In this document: positions 9,395-20,644 of the stretch, piece after piece
Layout: each line of letters opens with the position of its first letter
Numbering within the stretch: position 1 is the stretch's first letter
Assembly: GCA_934045075.1 (NCBI GenBank)
Contig: OW203747.1
Location: 6,654,357-6,718,356 of the forward strand
Source: Yponomeuta sedellus
Lineage: Eukaryota; Arthropoda; Insecta; Lepidoptera; Yponomeutidae
Reading direction: 5' to 3'
DNA length: 64,000 nucleotides
Position numbers and translations under genes: made by a program
Notes under the pieces: generated by a model
Seen by the model: only the letters and a program-made list of their open reading frames with translations
Database searches by the model: none
What the model was told of the DNA's origin: nothing

Positions 9395-9700
9395 AAAAAC
9401 CTCTTAGTCAAAAAGTTAGTTTTTCAAAGTCCTTAATTAACAGAGTTTACATAACTCATGCATTGTACATGCTTTAATTCTAGACATCATCGTCATCTAA
9501 ATAATCCTTAATATTATAGTAGCCCTTTTGGCACAAAGTGTACTTTACACATTTTTTTAACCACGTTGCAGTCATACTTAATATATCTTCAAGGATTTCA
9601 TTATAGAAGCGTCAATGCACTATGAAGGATGTATTTACCCTTTGTCAGCCTAAATATTGGTTTATTTCTAGTATTTACATTGTGTTGGCTACCTACAGTT
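9395..9700 (-). mobile_element. Family F LINE 3' end
   Basis: Reverse complement of the block at 25.3-25.5 kb: gttaattaaggactttga, gatgacgatgatgtctag, ggattatttagatgac and the cacaaagtgtactt region. It is non-functional. Confidence 0.6.
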
Positions 9701-9944
9701 TAAAAGTTGCTAATATTTTTCCAGACATACAATGTACTATTATGACAATTTTCAACAACCAAAAATTCATTATGTTTATCGACTAATTGAAATTTTCGGC
9801 CATTTTTGCTGTCTGTTGGAAAAAGTTGTATTGTTTCCGGGCACGGGTAAATTTTTATGCAACCTTTGCAAGCAAAGGCGGGTCAATACTATCAGCACAC
9901 AATTTATTTCCGTTGGTAACTTGTGTGAGATAAGATAAGAACAT

Positions 9945-10413
9945 TATTTTTAATACAGTTGCTCAAAAAGTGGCGTATTGCAGGGACGTATAGCGTGCAG
10001 GATTTGGCTATTACACACTCGTGCTTTTTTTTTACCTTTCCCGCACTCGTGCGTTTTCTTTCCCAACTGTCAAAATAATGTATATTAAAAAGAAAAACCA
10101 ACCATGAAGTTTTTACTAAAAAAAATCATAGAAGTTTTTATGAGCTACTAATTTGATTCAATATCATATTTAATGATTTGATTGAATGAGTTAAGTTAGT
10201 TTTCATGTCATTTCATCTCATTAAATTTCATTTTCATTTCATATCAATAGAAAAATCTACTGAAGACTTGGCTGTATGGGCATAGTTCCCTTTGCCTACT
10301 AGAATGGGTGAAGAAAAATAATCTCTGCTTATATTTTCTTACGGTTGGCGCCATTTTCCAAATAATTTTTTTTTATTAAATTGCTTATTTTTTTCGCAAC
10401 TGTATTAAAAATA
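9945..10413. mobile_element. Candidate MITE with 18-bp perfect TIRs
   Basis: tatttttaatacagttgc (9945-9962) is matched by its exact reverse complement at 10396-10413. No transposase frame lies between. A GC-containing hairpin follows immediately. Confidence 0.6.
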
Positions 10414-10428
10414 GTCGTTCAGTACACG

Positions 10429-10542
10429 TGCGGAACCGTCATTGCAACTTGTTCCGACTGTCAACCTTCGCCTTCGGCTGCGCCTCGGCTCGGGTAGACA
10501 TTTGTCGGAACTCTTTGCAATGACAGCCTTTCCGCACTTGTA
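10429..10542. repeat. Imperfect hairpin with GC-rich loop
   Basis: The left arm gtgcggaaccgtcattgcaa with gttccgac is repeated inverted on the right (gttccgac-complement, ttgcaatgac, tttccgcac). The loop contains the run ccttcgccttcggctgcgcc. It may be the end of the adjacent MITE or a separate element. Confidence 0.55.
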
Positions 10543-10866
10543 ATGAAATATACTATTACCGTACACCGGAAAAAACAACAAATACAAGTATTTACCAAGG
10601 TACTTAGTACGATTACTTTACTTTGACTGGTCACCTCATTGCTAAAAGCGGTTTCTTTCAGACAACCTTACGATGGAAAGTTGCTGAAGTATGGAATAGA
10701 CGAAGTTCTTCGCGCTGATCTCAACCGCTAGATTGCCTCGATGGGCCAGCGGTTAACACGCTTGACTACCCAAACAGAGTTCGTGAGTTCGATTAACACT
10801 GAAGACCGCCGTACTAGCTCAGTACAAAAGCCTCGGTCTGGGTGTATTTCCATATTTGTGATTACC

Positions 10867-10935
10867 TTGCCTGGTTACCATAGTACCCCTGTACTATAGT
10901 AACCAGGCAAACTAGGATAGCCTTATCCTAGTTTG
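10867..10935. repeat. Two adjacent short-loop hairpins
   Basis: Arms 10867-10886 and 10891-10910 (20 bp, one mismatch, 4-base loop) are followed by arms 10908-10919 and 10924-10935 (12 bp, 4-base loop). The sequence belongs to a dispersed repeat (actatggtaaccaggc and actaggata). Confidence 0.8.
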
Positions 10936-11211
10936 GCACTAGAGCAAGTGATTGTGTTGTGTGGATTTTTTTATACCTAGTGACTACTTTTACTAATTAC
11001 GATATAGTACATATAGTAACATATACAGTAGGTATATATCGCATAGTATGTAGTACTACAAGTTGTTCATATCGATATAGAACATTCCCTTTTCATTTAA
11101 TTTACGCACATTTAGTAAATAACTGTGGATTGCTTCAAAACACCCAAACTCACCCGAATGCGTAAGACATTGTAATGTAAGTAAAAAGATTTAATATGTT
11201 TATGTATTTTG

Positions 11212-11455
11212 ACGGCCTCGGGGGCGCAGCGGTGTGGCACGCTGACTGTAAAGCCGAAGGTCTCGGGTTCGATCCCCGGCCGGGTCAAACGAGGAAACGA
11301 ACTTTTCTAGTTTGTCTCGGCTCTTGGATGTTATCTATGTATTTACTGTATTAAATCTATCGTCGAGTTAGCACCTATAACACAAGTCATTTAGTTGTGC
11401 TTAGTATAGGGCTAACGAGATCTATGTAATTTGTCCATGAATATTAATTATTATG
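11212..11455 (+). mobile_element. Family E tRNA-headed SINE, full length
   Basis: The head gggggcgcagcggtgtggca (box A-like) and ggtctcgggttcgatccccg (box B) is followed by a body through ttatctatgtatttac to ttagtatagggctaacgaga and tgtccatgaatatt. It is colinear with 50607-50840. Confidence 0.8.
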
Positions 11456-11870
11456 TATTATGTATGAGAAGTGTCATTGAGATGTCACTCTCAGAGTTAA
11501 GACCAATCGAAAGATACATACATACATATATGTTCAAAAAACATAACCCTTCTTCTAGCGCAGTGGGGCAAGAAATGTTTCAAATGTGTTTTTACGCATA
11601 CAAAAACAATACATCATACAATTAAAATATTGTAAGTAATTGTTACCTTATAAAACACCAATCAAGGCACTTTTATTCACACAACTAATCAATTCTCAGA
11701 TTTAGACATAATTAATTTGATTCTGTTATCAGTCTTACCTACTGAGTAGAAATGGATAACATTCATTATCTTTGTGCAAATATCTTGATAACTAAATCAC
11801 CGACTTGACATTGTAAAATTTCTCAGAATATAAATTGATGCAATAGCATAATAATGACATTAAATGAAAA
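11456..11870. other. No gene recognised
   Basis: Nothing identified. Confidence 0.4.
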
Positions 11871-11872
11871 GG

Positions 11873-12035
11873 TTTTATTCAAAGTAACGCAGAAACTGAG
11901 GCTTAATGAACGTTGCAATTCGAACTAGGTGTCCATTTCAAAATATAGATAATTTTGTATAAAATGAAAAAAAAAAAAACTCCTAACTTATTCTTTTCAA
12001 AGTCCAAATTAACCGAGTTTATAGTATTTTCTAAG
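11873..12035 (-). mobile_element. Family F LINE 3' end
   Basis: Reverse complement of the F tail: aggttttattcaaagtaacg, gcagaaactgaggc, aggtgtccatttcaaaat and ttttcaaagtccaaatta. Confidence 0.6.
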
Positions 12036-12113
12036 GTTAACACGAGCAGTAGACATAATTAAAACTGTTTTTATACGGATTTATGCTCGTTTACTACATT
12101 TTTACAATTTTGT

Positions 12114-12184
12114 GCTTATTCATCATCAACAAACCATTATGTCCCCTCGGTGGGGACATAATGGTTTGTTGATGATGAATAAGC
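12114..12184. repeat. Perfect 33-bp-arm hairpin
   Basis: The arms at 12114-12146 and 12152-12184 are exact reverse complements with the 5-base loop tcggt. The arm sequence (attatgtcccc, catcatcaac) resembles the variant B tail at 21.5 kb. Confidence 0.95.
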
Positions 12185-12227
12185 ATTGTACTCAATACAA
12201 TAAAAACTGAGACAAACCTTTTGGGTG

Positions 12228-12518
12228 CATCTGGATGATGGATCGAAAGGTTTATTTTTCCATACAAAGCCCAGGTGTTGCGGGGAAAACCAAACCTTAA
12301 GGTGATCAAGTGCAAGGTATGTTTTTCCATGCCAAGCCCATATGTTGCAACGAAAAACAAACCTTAAGGTGATCCAGTGCAAGGTATGTTTTTCCATGCC
12401 TAGCCCATATGTTGCAACGAAAAACCAACCTTAAGGTGATCCAGTGCAAGGTATGTTTTTCCATGCAAAGCCCAGGTGTTGCAGGGAAAAACAAACCTTA
12501 AGGTGATCCAGTGCAATC
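12228..12518. repeat. 67-bp minisatellite, about 4.3 copies
   Basis: The marker accttaaggtgatc recurs at 12294, 12361, 12428 and 12495, exactly 67 bp apart. Since 67 is not divisible by three the overlapping frames are not a repeat protein. Confidence 0.9.
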
Positions 12519-12722
12519 CTGGCTGATGGTACCTAGCAATGAGTTACATTATCGTATTTGGGTCCCGTCTCTTAGTAGTTTATGCTCAGCAACCGGGTGT
12601 TTGTTAAGTATTTGTTAAACGTTTCTTGATTGTATGCTATGATAGTCGTGCAAACACGAGGAATTAATTGAGAAATTATTTGCAAAAATCTGACAATTGG
12701 TTAAGAATTTATGAGGGGACAT

Positions 12723-12871
12723 ACACACACATACATACATACATACATACATACATACATACATACATACATACATACATACATACATACATACATACAT
12801 ACATACATACATACATACATACATACATACATACATACATACATACATACATACATACATACATACATACA

Positions 12872-12902
<31 letters not shown>
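12723..12902. repeat. (CATA)n microsatellite
   Basis: About 45 near-perfect tetranucleotide units. A sequence on its right that looks like a LINE end in minus orientation (gcccaaagggagagtaag) suggests it grew from a LINE tail, less clearly than at 41.1 kb. Confidence 0.95.
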
Positions 12903-13264
12903 GAACTTAACACTTACTCTCCCTTTGGGCACCACCGCAGTCGGATAAAAAGAGAAGACATAAAATAAACGCTTTCCCACCCACGTGTACCCGGCTCCAC
13001 GTTTTCGTTTGTTTGCTGTGAACAGGCAAAATTTTATTATTCTATGAAGGAGAAGAAAAATGTGGAGGCAAAAAACGTCCCTGCCCAGTGGTTCATTCAT
13101 CCGGATGACAAAGCGATTTATTATAACGTTCCTTTGGTGGATTTTACTTGGCGACCATATTTTTTTTTTTGCTAAAATAAAATATTTTTTGCTCCTACCC
13201 TCACTTTGGGAAATTGAGATTTAGGCTAGTAGCTAAAAATATATTATTATATGTGAAAATTATT

Positions 13265-13520
13265 GTGCGTGCTGTCTGTCTGGTGTCGGGCTAGAGAATA
13301 GCACCAACTCAAATTCTTCCCGCGGGTGTCGTAAAAGGCGACTAAGGGACACAAACCGGGGGGTGGGCAGCAGCGCCCCCTGCAGTACAATTCCACCAAA
13401 CTGCGATCCCCAACCCGCATGTCCAGCAGCGCGTACCCAATGATGGTTTGTCCCGTCATTAGGGGAGGGCTATGTCCAGCAGTGGACTACATAATATAGC
13501 CTGAAGAAGAATATTATTGC
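13265..13520 (+). mobile_element. Family C SINE, full length
   Basis: From tctggtgtcgggctagagaa to atgtccagcagtggactac, ending tatagcctgaagaagaa. An internal deletion removes part of the cccagcgtggggattatgg block. Confidence 0.75.
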
Positions 13521-13549
13521 CAATCCGGGGTGGGCAGGCGTTTTAGTTA

Positions 13550-13720
13550 AGCCCAAAAGGGCTCCTATATTATTAAGGATTATTTAGATGACAATGATGT
13601 CTGGAATTAAAGCATGTAAAATAAAATGCATATGGACACCTAGCTTGAATTGTAACGTTCATTAAGCCGCAGTATCTGCGCTACTCTGAATAAAACCTTT
13701 TCATTTCATTTCATTCATAC
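13550..13720 (+). mobile_element. Family F LINE 3' end with internal deletion
   Basis: Blocks ggattatttagatgacaatg and tggacacctagcttgaattg end in gaataaaaccttttcatttc. Confidence 0.6.
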
Positions 13721-14150
13721 TCTCTTTTAGATAAGCTAGGTACATAAAAGCTACGTGAAAGTTAGTGAAAATGTCTGGATATTTGTTACTCAATCACGCA
13801 GTACGCAGTAAAGGCTGAACAGAGTTACTTAAAACCTGGCATACAGATAGACAAAGATCTGAATTGAGACATAAGATACTTGATATCCCGGTAAAGCGTT
13901 CCGGTGGGATAATATTTTATTGATACCGTAACCTATTTTCAAGACGAACTCTAAGGTATATATTTATTGCGTTGCCATGGTTTCAGGAATTATTGTATCA
14001 ACGAAATTCTAGGGCGGTACGAAGTTCGCCAGGACAGCTAGTTTTGTAATAATTCGGTCTATTAGTCGTAATATCATCATCATAAAATACCGAGTATTCT
14101 AGTTTGGGGACCAGGCACTGACCAGGTACACTTTTATAGCAATATTTTTT
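13721..14150. other. No gene recognised
   Basis: No coding region or repeat recognised. Confidence 0.4.
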
Positions 14151-14170
14151 TTTTTGTATTTGTATCCCAT

Positions 14171-14475
14171 TACGTCCCCACTGAGGGGCACGGGTCTCTT
14201 CCTTAAGGAAGGAATAGGCTATACTTCACCTCGGGGGCCAAGTACGGATTGGTGGAGGCTTGCAAGACTAGTGGCTGGTCTTATTGCCATAAGCCGGCCT
14301 TTGAATTGGCTTTACGACTGCCAGCTATCGACGACAGCCGACACCAACTGCTTAACGTGCCTTGCGAAGCACGGAACCGCTCGGAAAAATGCCACTAGCG
14401 TTAGTCATAGACGGTCACCCGTCCATGCAGTGAACGCGCCCTATGTTGTTTTACCTCTGTGATCGCTTAAGATCA
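14171..14475 (-). mobile_element. Family B 5S-SINE, strongly diverged
   Basis: Same order of blocks as other B copies but with many substitutions and a variant tail (cccctcagtggggac on the minus strand). Probably an old subfamily. Confidence 0.6.
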
Positions 14476-14584
14476 CTCAGGTAGCCGGGGCGACAAGCCA
14501 TTCTTAAAATTATGCTGTACGAATACTAGATTAGATATTATAGTTGTAAAATTCTATAGTAATAATACCTAAGAACAATAATAA

Positions 14585-14755
14585 TATTGCGGAAGGCGGT
14601 GCTCCTCGATACAGCCCGTATAGACCGATATTTTCTTCCATTGTCGTCCTGACCTCCAGCCGGTTGGTCGAAGGTCTAAGGAGGTCGGAGGACCCCTAAG
14701 CCGGAGGGCGTCACGGCTAAGCCGGAGCCGCAATCCTAAGCCGGAGGGTCACTTT
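14585..14755. repeat. GC-rich block with iterated ctaagccggag
   Basis: The word ctaagccggag occurs three times between 14696 and 14752 at about 22-26 base spacing, in otherwise AT-rich surroundings. Function and class unknown. Confidence 0.45.
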
Positions 14756-14956
14756 GGTCATATGAGAATATTAGCTTTTTTCCGCATAATAATATTAATA
14801 ATAACCTCTACACAACACTTTTACTTATTCTGGTTCAATTAGGATATCCAATGACGTGGTAACCAGACAAGGATATCATAAACATGGAAATACACTGAGA
14901 TTCAGGCCATTAGTACAAATGTCTTGAATAAACTTACATCAATAGCATAACGTTCT

Positions 14957-15117
14957 ATGAAAACCTGTTTAGAGGCTAAAAATTCCACCCATGCCGGGAC
15001 TCGAACCCGCGATCTCTGGCTAACCGTGCCAGCGCTCTCCCAACTGAGCTAATGGGCGACTTACCGGCATCAGTGAAATTTCGAACCTCTTTACAAAACT
15101 CTCTGTATTACGTACTA
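14957..15117 (-). mobile_element. Family A, core and one end
   Basis: Minus-strand core gtcgcccattagctcagttg with box B gggttcgagtcccgg, ending in cctgtttagaggct at the left. The far end stops at the gtacgtaatacag block without the matching inverted end. Confidence 0.75.
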
Positions 15118-15124
15118 TGTTTCA

Positions 15125-15292
15125 TAATAATTATGCAAGCTCTGTTAATTTAGGACTTTGAAAAGACTAAGTTTGGAGTTTTTTTGTCCATTTTTTCTCC
15201 ACAATGATCTCACCTACTTTGAATTGTAACCTTCATTAAGCCGCAGTTTCTGCGCTACTTTGAATAAAACCTTTTCATTTCATTTCATAATA
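15125..15292 (+). mobile_element. Family F LINE 3' end
   Basis: Ends ccgcagtttctgcgctactt then gaataaaaccttttcattt. Confidence 0.6.
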
Positions 15293-15415
15293 TAACCTTA
15301 CGCCTGTATCCCAGAAGGGTAGGCAGAGACCAGGGACTGCCACTTGACACGATCCTGATAGATCACCTTCGCTTCATTAACGTTCATAAGTCGTTGCATG
15401 CACGCACGCCGTGCA
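15293..15415 (-). mobile_element. Family G LINE 3' end fragment
   Basis: Reverse complement of cttatgaacgttaatgaagc, aggtgatc and cagtccctggtctctgcc. It lacks a long TATG tail. Confidence 0.6.
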
Positions 15416-15822
15416 AAACTTCGTAAGTTTCGTACAAACACAATACGTTTTATAGTGAATAATAGGTTTATGCAGAATAATTATAATATAAAAGTCTGCG
15501 GGTACTATTACAGCTGAAAAGGGATTTTTTCATTAGTGATTGGAATTATAGGGACGATATATTTTTAGAACTTTTACACGCTTCCTTAGCCCACTCTTAT
15601 AGGACATATTTAATCAACTCAAAACATTACCTCCGCTTACAAACACTACATTGATTTTTTTCAACCGGTATATTTTCTTGATATAATTTTGATATACTAA
15701 AGCGAATATACTAAGGCTTTCTAATAATCTGATACATGGTTCGCTTTCGCTTGACTTTTTTTTTTAATGTTGCTTATATTTGTAAGCAAATAAAATATAT
15801 CTATAATTGTATGCCTACTTAT

Positions 15823-15950
15823 ATACAGGGTGTACATTGAAATGAAGTCCAAACTATCAAAAATTACCTTGGAACCAGAAACAATATAGGGAACCATTTT
15901 GAATCTCTTGTTATAAAATATATTGACATGATCTAGAGTACACCCTGTAT
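15823..15950. mobile_element. Candidate 128-bp MITE
   Basis: atacagggtgtac (15823-15835) and its exact reverse complement gtacaccctgtat (15938-15950) flank 102 bases without coding capacity. TA-rich flanks suit a Tc1/mariner-type insertion. Confidence 0.6.
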
Positions 15951-16174
15951 AGTGAATTGATTGGAAAGTCTAACGTAAATATTTTCTTTCGCAGTCACAT
16001 TGAGTTGAGAAAACCACTGCAGAAAGATGCTCACAATTCAGATGGTCTTAAAGGCCGTCACTGAGTCCATACTGGAAAAATTAGGTAGGTACAGAACGAT
16101 GAAAACTATGCACTACTATACTAATGCAATATCAATACTATACAACTAAAAGGATACGATATCGGTCTATATCA

Positions 16175-16462
16175 ACCCTTTATATGTCCCCACTGCTGGG
16201 GCACGAGTCTCTTCCTGCATCGCAGAAAGGTTAGGCCATATTCGCCAAGTTCGGGTTACAGTAGCGGGCTTTACTATCAAAATGTATAAGGCCTCTGACA
16301 TGGCTTATTGACTGCCATTACATGACAGCGGCACACAGCTGGCGGCAAAATGCCACTAGCGGTAGTCACTGGACGGTCACCCATCCTGCACCTGACCGCG
16401 CCTGTTGTTGCTTAACTCAAGTGATTGATTCCAACCACTCGATTCGCGCAGGCCTCGAGCGC
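16175..16462 (-). mobile_element. Family B 5S-SINE with internal deletion
   Basis: The head (ttgagttaagcaacaacagg, ggatgggtgacc) and tail are present, with parts of the body missing. Confidence 0.75.
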
Positions 16463-16559
16463 TTCTGCTTTTTGACTCCCCAAAATAGATCTTTTTCGTA
16501 AGCTTAATCTGTCGTTAACTGTGTTAACTGACGAAAATCTAAAAAAAATGTTAAGCATA

Positions 16560-16832
16560 CTCTGTACCGTGTGGTGTCGGCCTAGAGAATAGCACCAACC
16601 CAAATTCTTCCCGCGGGTGTCGTAAAAGGCGACTAAGGGACACAAACCGGAGGGTAGGCAGCAGCGCCCCCTGCAGTACAATTCCACCAATCTGCGATCC
16701 CCAACCCGCATGCCCAGCGTGGGGATTATGGGAATTACCCCCCAATGATGGCACAACCTTGTGCAATGGCGCTCATTAGGGTAGGGCTATGTCCAGCAGT
16801 GGACTAATATAGCCTGAAGAAGAAGAAGAAGA
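16560..16832 (+). mobile_element. Family C SINE, full length with (GAA)n tail
   Basis: From gtgtggtgtcggcctagag to tatagcctgaagaagaagaa. The best preserved C copy; its last about 60 bases match the H LINE copy at 48.1 kb. Confidence 0.85.
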
Positions 16833-16904
16833 TACTCTGTGCAAAACAGGCTATTATAATATTAAGATTTATTTGGAAGACAAAGGTGTGGTATTAATAT
16901 AATG

Positions 16905-17022
16905 GCACGGACATCCAGAGGTCGCGGGTTCAAATCCCGGCATGGGTGGAATTTTTAGCCTCTAAATAGGTTTTTAAAATTGTCCTCAGCACGGGTTAGT
17001 GCATGAAAAATAAAAATAGTAT
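16905..17022 (+). mobile_element. Family A, 3' half
   Basis: Box B (gcgggttcaaatcccgg), then tagcctctaaatagg and the end block cagcacgggttagtgcat with aaaaataaaaatagta. Confidence 0.75.
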
Positions 17023-17029
17023 AATTAAT

Positions 17030-17145
17030 ATAATGTTAACGGGGACGATTGAAACTTTAAGTTGAAAACTCTGTTAATTAAGTTAAAATCTGTTTTGAAT
17101 AGAATAAATGTGGAGTTTCTTTGTTAGTTTCTTCTCCACATAATC
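17030..17145 (+). mobile_element. Family F fragment
   Basis: Diverged gttaattaagttaaaatctg and tggagtttctttgtt segments of the F 3' UTR. Confidence 0.4.
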
Positions 17146-17503
17146 TATTAATGACACTGACAGCTTGACACTAACAGCTTTCAGCTTTCACTGAGTACAC
17201 ATTTTGTTTTTATGGTGAATAAACTTCTTTTGGCTTTGATGTAGTTTGAACTACCATGGCGGCGACCGGAGTCATACCTCGGACAGAAGATAGACTTACT
17301 TTCTGTTTTTAATTTTTCAGTATAAAGTCTGTTTCCTTTCAAGGTGCCTTCTCGAATTTCGTATGCCTATTAAGGCAAAACATGCACAGGACTTTTTATG
17401 TAACAACTCCAACACCATGTATGTACCTACTCATGTTTTACGAATAAAAATATTTTACTTTCATTTTTACCTTTTCGTTTACTTTGACATTTACTTTCAC
17501 TAT

Positions 17504-17640
17504 ACTATTTTTATTTTTAATGCACTAACCCGTGCTAAGGAACAAAGTTAAAAACCTATTTAGAGGCTAAAAATTTCACCCATGCCGGGATTCGAACCCG
17601 CAACCTCTGGCTATCCGTGCCAGCGCTCTACCAATTGAAT
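17504..17640 (-). mobile_element. Family A, inverted copy at the array edge
   Basis: Left end block actatttttatttttaatgc with actaacccgtgctaagg, then cctatttagaggct and a minus-strand core cut within box A. It faces the direct array head to head. Confidence 0.75.
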
Positions 17641-19131
17641 CATGTGGGTACAGTGATATCGTTCCGATGTTAAACCTAACTGCAAAGTAGGCAGTCGGGG
17701 CTGTAAGTAATGCGATTTGCTTAAGTCAGATGTCGCTGCCTGTACGTAATACAGAGAATAGTGTAAAGAGGTTCGAAATTTCACTGATGCCGTGAGTCGC
17801 CCATTGGCTCAATTGGTAGAGCGCTGGCACGGATAGCCAGAGGTTGCGGGTTCGAAACCCAGCATGGGTGAAATTTTTAGCCTCTAAATAGGTTTTTAAA
17901 TTTGTTCCTTAGCACGGGTTAGTGCAATAAAAATAAAAAAATAGTGTAATCATGTGGGTACAGTGATATCGTTCCGATGTTAAACCTAACTGCAAAGTAG
18001 GCAGTCGGGGCTGTAAGTAATGCAATTTGCTTAAGTCAGATGTCGCTGCCTGTACGTAATACAGAGAATAGTGTAAAGAGGTTCGAAATTTCACTGATGC
18101 CGTGAGTCGCCCATTGGCTCAATTGGTAGAGCGCTGGCATGGATAGCCAGAGGTTGCGGGTTCGAATCCCGGCATGGGTGAAATTTTTAGCCTCCAAATA
18201 GGTTTTTAAATTTGTTCCTTAGCACGGGTTAGTGCATTAAAAATAAAAAAATAATCATGTGGGTACAGTGATATCGTTCCGATGTTAAACCTAACTGCAA
18301 AGTAGGCAGTCGGGCCTGTAAGTAATGCAATTTGCTTAAGTCAGATGTCGCTGCCTGTACGTAATACAGAGAATAGTGTAAAGAGGTTCGAAATTTCACT
18401 GATGCCGTGAGTCGCCCATTGGCTCAATTGGTAGAGCGCTGGCACGGATAGCCAGAGGTTGCGGGTTCGAAACCCAGCATGGGTGAAATTTTTAGCCTCT
18501 AAATAGGTTTTTAAATTTGTTCCTTAGCACGGGTTAGTGCATTAAAAATAAAAAAATAGTGTAATCATGTGGGTACAGTGATATCGTTCCGATGTTAAAC
18601 CTAACTGCAAAGTAGGCAGTCGGGGCTGTAAGTAATGCAATTTGCTTAAGTCAGATGTCGCTGCCTGTACGTAATACAGAGAATAGTGTAAAGAGGTTCG
18701 AAATTTCACTGATGCCGTGAGTCGCCCATTGGCTCAATTGGTAGAGCGCTGGCACGGATAGCCAGAGGTTGCGGGTTCGAATCCCGGCATGGGTGAAATT
18801 TTTAGCATCTAAATAGGTTTTTAAATTTGTTCCTTAGCACGGGTTAGTGCATTAAAAATAAAAAAATAGTGTAATCATGTGGGTACAGTGATATCGTTCC
18901 GATGTTAAACCTAACTGCAAAGTAGGCAGTCGGGGCTGTAAGTAATGCAATTTGCTTAAGTCAAATGTCGCTGCCTGTACGTAATACAGAGAATAGTGTA
19001 AAGAGGTTCGAAATTTCACTGATGCCGTGAGTCGCCCATTGGCTCAATTGGTAGAGCGCTGGCACGGATAGCCAGAGGTTGCGGGTTCGAATCCCGGCAT
19101 GGGTGATATTTTTAGCCTCTAAATAGGTTAT
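17641..19131 (+). repeat. Satellite array of five ~310-bp units, each with a tRNA-like core
   Basis: The marker gtcgcccattggctcaattg occurs at 17796, 18106, 18411, 18721 and 19031, so the periods are 310, 305, 310 and 310. Each unit holds a spacer (catgtgggtacagtgatatc...), the gtacgtaatacagag lead-in, a tRNA-like core with box A and box B, and the A end block. Units 1 and 3 share gttcgaaacccagc where units 2, 4 and 5 have gttcgaatcccggc, hinting at a two-unit duplication. The units are nearly identical, so the array is young or homogenised. Confidence 0.95.
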
Positions 19132-19347
19132 TTACTTTTACGTTATCTTTACTTTTACTTTACCTTACTTCCTGTAGCACTGTACCCCTTGCAGTTCTTT
19201 GAAACTCTCTTCCCGTTAGTAAACAACCCGATCGCACATAGATTCCTTTCTAAACGGTCATTTCATGAAACCTTCAAACAATATTGTGCTAATTGATTTT
19301 TTGTTGAAGAATATTTTGTACTACTTAGTTACTTAATAATGTCAACT

Positions 19348-19654
19348 GAGTGCTTAGTGCGAGTTTGACAGATCCAATCGAATAACTTTACTACCGCGTT
19401 AATCGAGCATTGAGTAGTGAGTATGAGTAAGTTAACCGTTCGAACTGGCAAAACGCTGTCACAGTACAACTCGCACTCGCATTTATTGGTGTTTTGGCTG
19501 GTAAACTTTTTCACTTCTCAACGTAAACCATTGCAACTCGCACTCAGCAATTTTAATTTCCATACTTGTCGCTAGGTGGCGCTTCCTTGATGCCATAGAA
19601 ATATGAGTTTACGTTAACGCGATCGAGTAGTTAAAAAACTCGCACTAAGCACTC
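19348..19654. mobile_element. Candidate 307-bp MITE
   Basis: Terminal gagtgcttagtgcgagttt (19348-19366) is exactly inverted at 19636-19654. Internal actcgcactcg words repeat the TIR theme. No coding frame. Confidence 0.7.
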
Positions 19655-20120
19655 TGGTGTCAATGGAAGGAACCGGCGTCTAATACACAGGCCCGGCCTA
19701 TATAGTTTCGACGCTAGTGTTCACAATGTATCAACCAAATATTACTTGTAAATACCTTATAAACTGTATGTGTACATACATCTGAACTTTTAAAGTGTGC
19801 AAATAAACTTATTATATTATATTTCACGACTTATATCTACCTCAAGGCCTTCTCTGTTTTCACGTCCATTCGGTCATTACTTACGCTGCGCTAGAGCCCG
19901 GCATTCACCCCAAGTGTCCGCCTATCTTATTTTCTGTGACTTGCAAATTCTCACAATGGTCTGGTGATTTATGTGTGCCCCCAGTTCATGATTCGTAAGG
20001 CAATCAGACATAATTGCCCCTTCATCATTTAGTAGTTTTCTCACGGGAACTGCAAGCAGATAGACTGAGGATATTTCGTTGTTCAAAAATGTGACCGGGT
20101 TACCAATGTATCAAGGTCAT
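19655..20120. other. No gene recognised
   Basis: Nothing identified. Confidence 0.4.
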
Positions 20121-20124
20121 AAAA

Positions 20125-20280
20125 ACTATTTGGAGGCTAAAAATTTCGCCTATGCCGGGACTCGAACCCGCGACCTCTGACTTACCGTACCAGCGCTCTC
20201 CCAACTGACCCAATGGGCAAGTGCCGGCATCAGCGAATTTTGAACCTCTTAACAATACTCTTTGTATTATTTAGAAGGTC
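20125..20280 (-). mobile_element. Family A, diverged copy
   Basis: Minus-strand core with box B gggttcgagtcccgg and the end agcctccaaatagt. Several substitutions in box A. Confidence 0.7.
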
Positions 20281-20644
20281 ATGTTTATAAAAATATGATT
20301 CCTTAAGACAGCCCTCAGAGTCAGTTTAAATAGTCGGTGGTAAAGGAAAAGACGACAGATTATTTAAACTACCTCTGTGACGTGATTTGGAGAAATTGTA
20401 ATTGTATTGTGGATTTAGAGTACATGTTGAATTGCATTTCTTCTTTTCTCGATCTCTTTTTTTTCTCTGCATGCCTTCTATTTTTTTTTTCTTCCACCTC
20501 CTGTGGTTGACTGGTACAAAATAAAATAAGTCATTAAGTCCGCCGTATTATACACAGGTTTAAGTGCAATAAAAGTGTCAAAAATGTACTATTATACATT
20601 CATATTTTCACCGACCACCCGTTTCCCATTTCTTTCCACAAATT

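Noticed and set aside
12615..13100. Long minus-strand frame rich in MYVC repeats
   Set aside because: It is a translation of the (CATA)n microsatellite; the same holds for frames at 41033-41511. Not coding.
17641..19131. A cluster of real tRNA genes
   Set aside because: The units have box A and box B and a T-arm-like stem, but I could not fold an acceptor stem and standard anticodon arm, and each sits inside a repeat with the same 3' flank.
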